This document shows positions 61,593 to 64,000 of a DNA stretch of 64,000 nucleotides, piece after piece (the stretch's first letter is position 1; each line of letters opens with the position of its first letter). Both the position numbers and the translations under genes were made by a program. The notes under the pieces were generated by a model. It had not been told where the DNA came from. It saw only the letters and a program-made list of their open reading frames with translations, and searched no databases. Source of the DNA: Helicoverpa zea (Eukaryota > Arthropoda > Insecta > Lepidoptera > Noctuidae); contig NC_061460.1 in NCBI RefSeq assembly GCF_022581195.2, positions 11,009,501 through 11,073,500 of the forward strand. Direction: 5' to 3'.

Positions 61593-64000
61593 TGAATAAT
61601 TTTTAGGTATCATCGCTCATAAATTGTACCAAGCGTAATGAGAGCCCCGAGCGGTGGTCACTCAGTTCGAACCTCGGCCGATGCAGTCTCACTACAAATA
61701 ATATTTAAACCAATGGACGCTAGATGTTAAGTGGAGATAATTGTGTAATTATACTAACATAAATTAATCTTAGTTCCTTGTTCCTGAACGTAAGTGGTTC
61801 GCGCCGTTGTAAAGTTGTTAGGAAGTTTTAGACTAACAGATGTTATAGATAGATGGTAGATACTTAGTTAAGTGTGCATATATTGGGATTTAAATTCGGT
61901 TAAAGAATTTATAGAACATATGCTCTTAGAATTAACACTTTTATTTCAAGTATGTTAATTCTAAAAGCTAGTATAGAAATGAAACAACTTGCAGAGAATG
62001 TAAAAAAAAAAATACCAAGCATAGACACATAGCTGGTGGATAAAACCTTAGAATAATAGTTTTCAATATAGCGGGAAACATTTTTGAATTTCGAACAAGT
62101 CTCGAACACTACAAGAACCATAAAGCAAGCACGTTCGGATACGCGCATCGTATAAAAGCTACTTTATAATGTCAGCGCCTAACATATGTAGAGGGCGACG
62201 TTATCGCGTCGAGATCGGCGTGTTATCGACAATCGAATCTCTTCTTAGTTCGAGTTATCGATATCGATACCTCAGGCGAATCGATCTGATAGAATATATT
62301 TTAGAACTGTCTGTTTGTAACTGTAAAGTACCAAGTTAGTGCACGAATGGTATGTGCGTGCTGATCAGATTAGGGTGGTTTTGAAAATCATCGTATTTCT
62401 AGGATGTCAGAGCTTACAATATGTTCTTTATTTGCCAATTTCGACTTCCTCATTGTCTAAGCATTAAGTCCACGAGCCTTTCCCCAATTGTGCTGGGGTC
62501 GGCTTTTAGTCTAAACGGATGCAGCTGAGTACCAGTATGAGCGCTTCAGCTACTAATTTTAACAACGAGCAACAGCAGGACCCACTGTACCAAACTCATT
62601 ATAAACCAATTACTAAACATAATAACCGAATCAAAATCAAACACTAAACGAACCAAGTACCAACATAACAAAACTTAACATGCACCGTTCGGAATTTAAT
62701 TAATTTGCGCCTGCGCACACGTGCAGCGATGTTCTGTTATCGCATCGCATCTACATCGCGTCTTATCGCTTAGTATCGCTGTACGTGAGCTTACATGAAG
62801 GTTTTTGAAAAGGTGAAATACACCTTTTGGTATTGTAATTTATTATTTAAAAGTACGTATATTTGACTTCAAAGAAGTCATGAAAATTAAAACCACAACC
62901 CTTGAATTAACAACCTGAGTTTTACCAAATATGTACTTCTACTATAAATAGTAGATACTCGGGTATAATCTGATCATAACTGGGAAAAGAAAATATCGAT
63001 AAACATTATTTTAAACTTTGAAGCTCTTAACACGTTATGAAGGGCATCTAAGGAATTCTAATAGCACATTTTCTGCTAACCATAGATGTCGGAGATGGTT
63101 ATCTAAATTAAAACCATAGATTAAACAAACTCTATCTCCGATGTAAGATGTGTAAGCGAAACACCGCCATTGATTACCTCATTATGTAAAAAGGTATTAC
63201 ATTACATATTTAAATTAAACTTCATGCAAAAACACAAATTCAATTAGAATTTTCATCCCAGTAAATTATAATCTAACATTGCTATGACGGTGTTGCCAGA
63301 GGAAAAAATGGAACGGGTATTCGTCGTTTATTGCTGGTTACTTAATAAAATTGTTTATACCGTTACTAAATGGATGAGGAATTATGGGTTTTATAATACT
63401 AACCTGATTATAACAGATTGTTAGTAATGAGAGGTAAGTAATGTTTATGAAACTTTAATTTTACTTGAAGGTTAGGTTGTTGCAGTATTCAGCGGAAAGT
63501 ATATATTCAACCTCTTCATTTGTGTTACTTACGTGCAAATGACACTAGCAGCTAATAAATGAACGTTGCAATGCTAGCTGATTTTAAATTTCGAACTATA
63601 AAATATGCCTGCCAAAGAACTGCGGATTACAATAATCGATTGTTTTGCGATTGGGGATTGAATTTTACATAAGCTTCATACTATAAATTATGTCCTTATT
63701 GTAATCTGCAGTAAGAAAAGTATGAGGTCAATAACTGAAGATTCTTTTAATTCTTTAATGTATAGATTAGACAATAAATCAACGATTCTACAAATAAATC
63801 AGAAAACCATGCTCGTTAAAACAACTGCGTTTGTTTTGCAGTATGAAGTTTCAATATTCAATATTTCCCAACAATTTCCTCAACAATTCATAGGTAACAG
63901 ATTTAACACCCCTGCCTAATCACCTTTCCCTACCGAATACTACTACCAAATACGGTAGAAACTATTACATTCTACCGTTTACTAGTTTGAGCAACCAGCG
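61593..64000. other. Noncoding stretch with two GC-rich islands to the window end
   Basis: No gene is supported. Islands lie at 62165-62290 (gttatcgatatcgatacc at 62255-62272, containing DREF/BEAF-type cores) and 62690-62800 (repeated atcgc words). The ORF at 63722-63919 has no recognisable features. Confidence 0.4.
62456..62545 (+). repeat. LINE 3'-end fragment
   Basis: The words ttccccaattgtgctggggt, cggcttttagtctaa and atgcagctgagtaccagt are a very common lepidopteran non-LTR tail. It is truncated at both sides. Confidence 0.65.

Noticed and set aside
1..64000. CRISPR array, bacterial operon or organelle DNA
   Set aside because: Genes are intron-split nuclear animal genes, and no direct-repeat/spacer array occurs. 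The 123-bp tandem array has no unique spacers.

Overview
The window is nuclear DNA from an insect, most likely a moth or butterfly (Lepidoptera). The evidence is AT-rich sequence, split genes with short GT-AG introns, and repeats typical of Lepidoptera: tRNA-derived SINEs, RTE-type LINEs with (GAT)n tails, and many short inverted-repeat DNA transposons. A PARN-like ribonuclease with a C-terminal membrane anchor matches the silkworm piRNA trimmer PNLDC1/Trimmer. The species cannot be named from the sequence alone.

Bases 1 to 27990 are gene-dense. In order they hold: (1) the last ten coding exons of an unrecognised membrane protein (+); (2) single-exon proteasome subunit Rpn10/PSMD4 (-); (3) mitochondrial ATP synthase subunit f, four exons (+), head-to-head with Rpn10; (4) MANF/ARMET, one coding exon (-); (5) DNAAF5/HEATR2, 12 exons and 859 aa (+), head-to-head with MANF; (6) PNLDC1/Trimmer, 11 exons and 562 aa (+). 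I assembled the exons by hand; the phases agree at every junction listed. Introns and spacers here hold many transposon remnants.

Bases 28000 to 41594 contain almost no coding sequence. Near the left edge is a 970-bp P-element-like transposon remnant with an 8-bp target duplication and a two-exon THAP-domain start. To its right, short GC-rich islands sit in AT-rich DNA, one of them duplicated on either side of a SINE. They look like cis-regulatory DNA. A small unrecognised Ser/Pro/Lys-rich protein gene (three coding exons, 153 aa) lies at 41596-42628.

Bases 42629 to 64000 have no gene I can support except a nearly complete RTE-clade retrotransposon (45171-48334, minus strand, 11-bp target duplication, one break between the endonuclease and RT frames). 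The rest is AT-rich noncoding DNA with GC-rich islands, MITEs and LINE/SINE fragments.

The host genes are not one pathway: protein turnover (Rpn10), respiration (ATP synthase f), ER stress (MANF), axonemal dynein assembly (DNAAF5) and piRNA maturation (PNLDC1). The observations I rate highest are a strong RFX X-box plus forkhead site just upstream of DNAAF5, the P-like THAP element, a 170-bp-arm hairpin ending at a DNAAF5 splice acceptor, and the duplicated GC-rich element.
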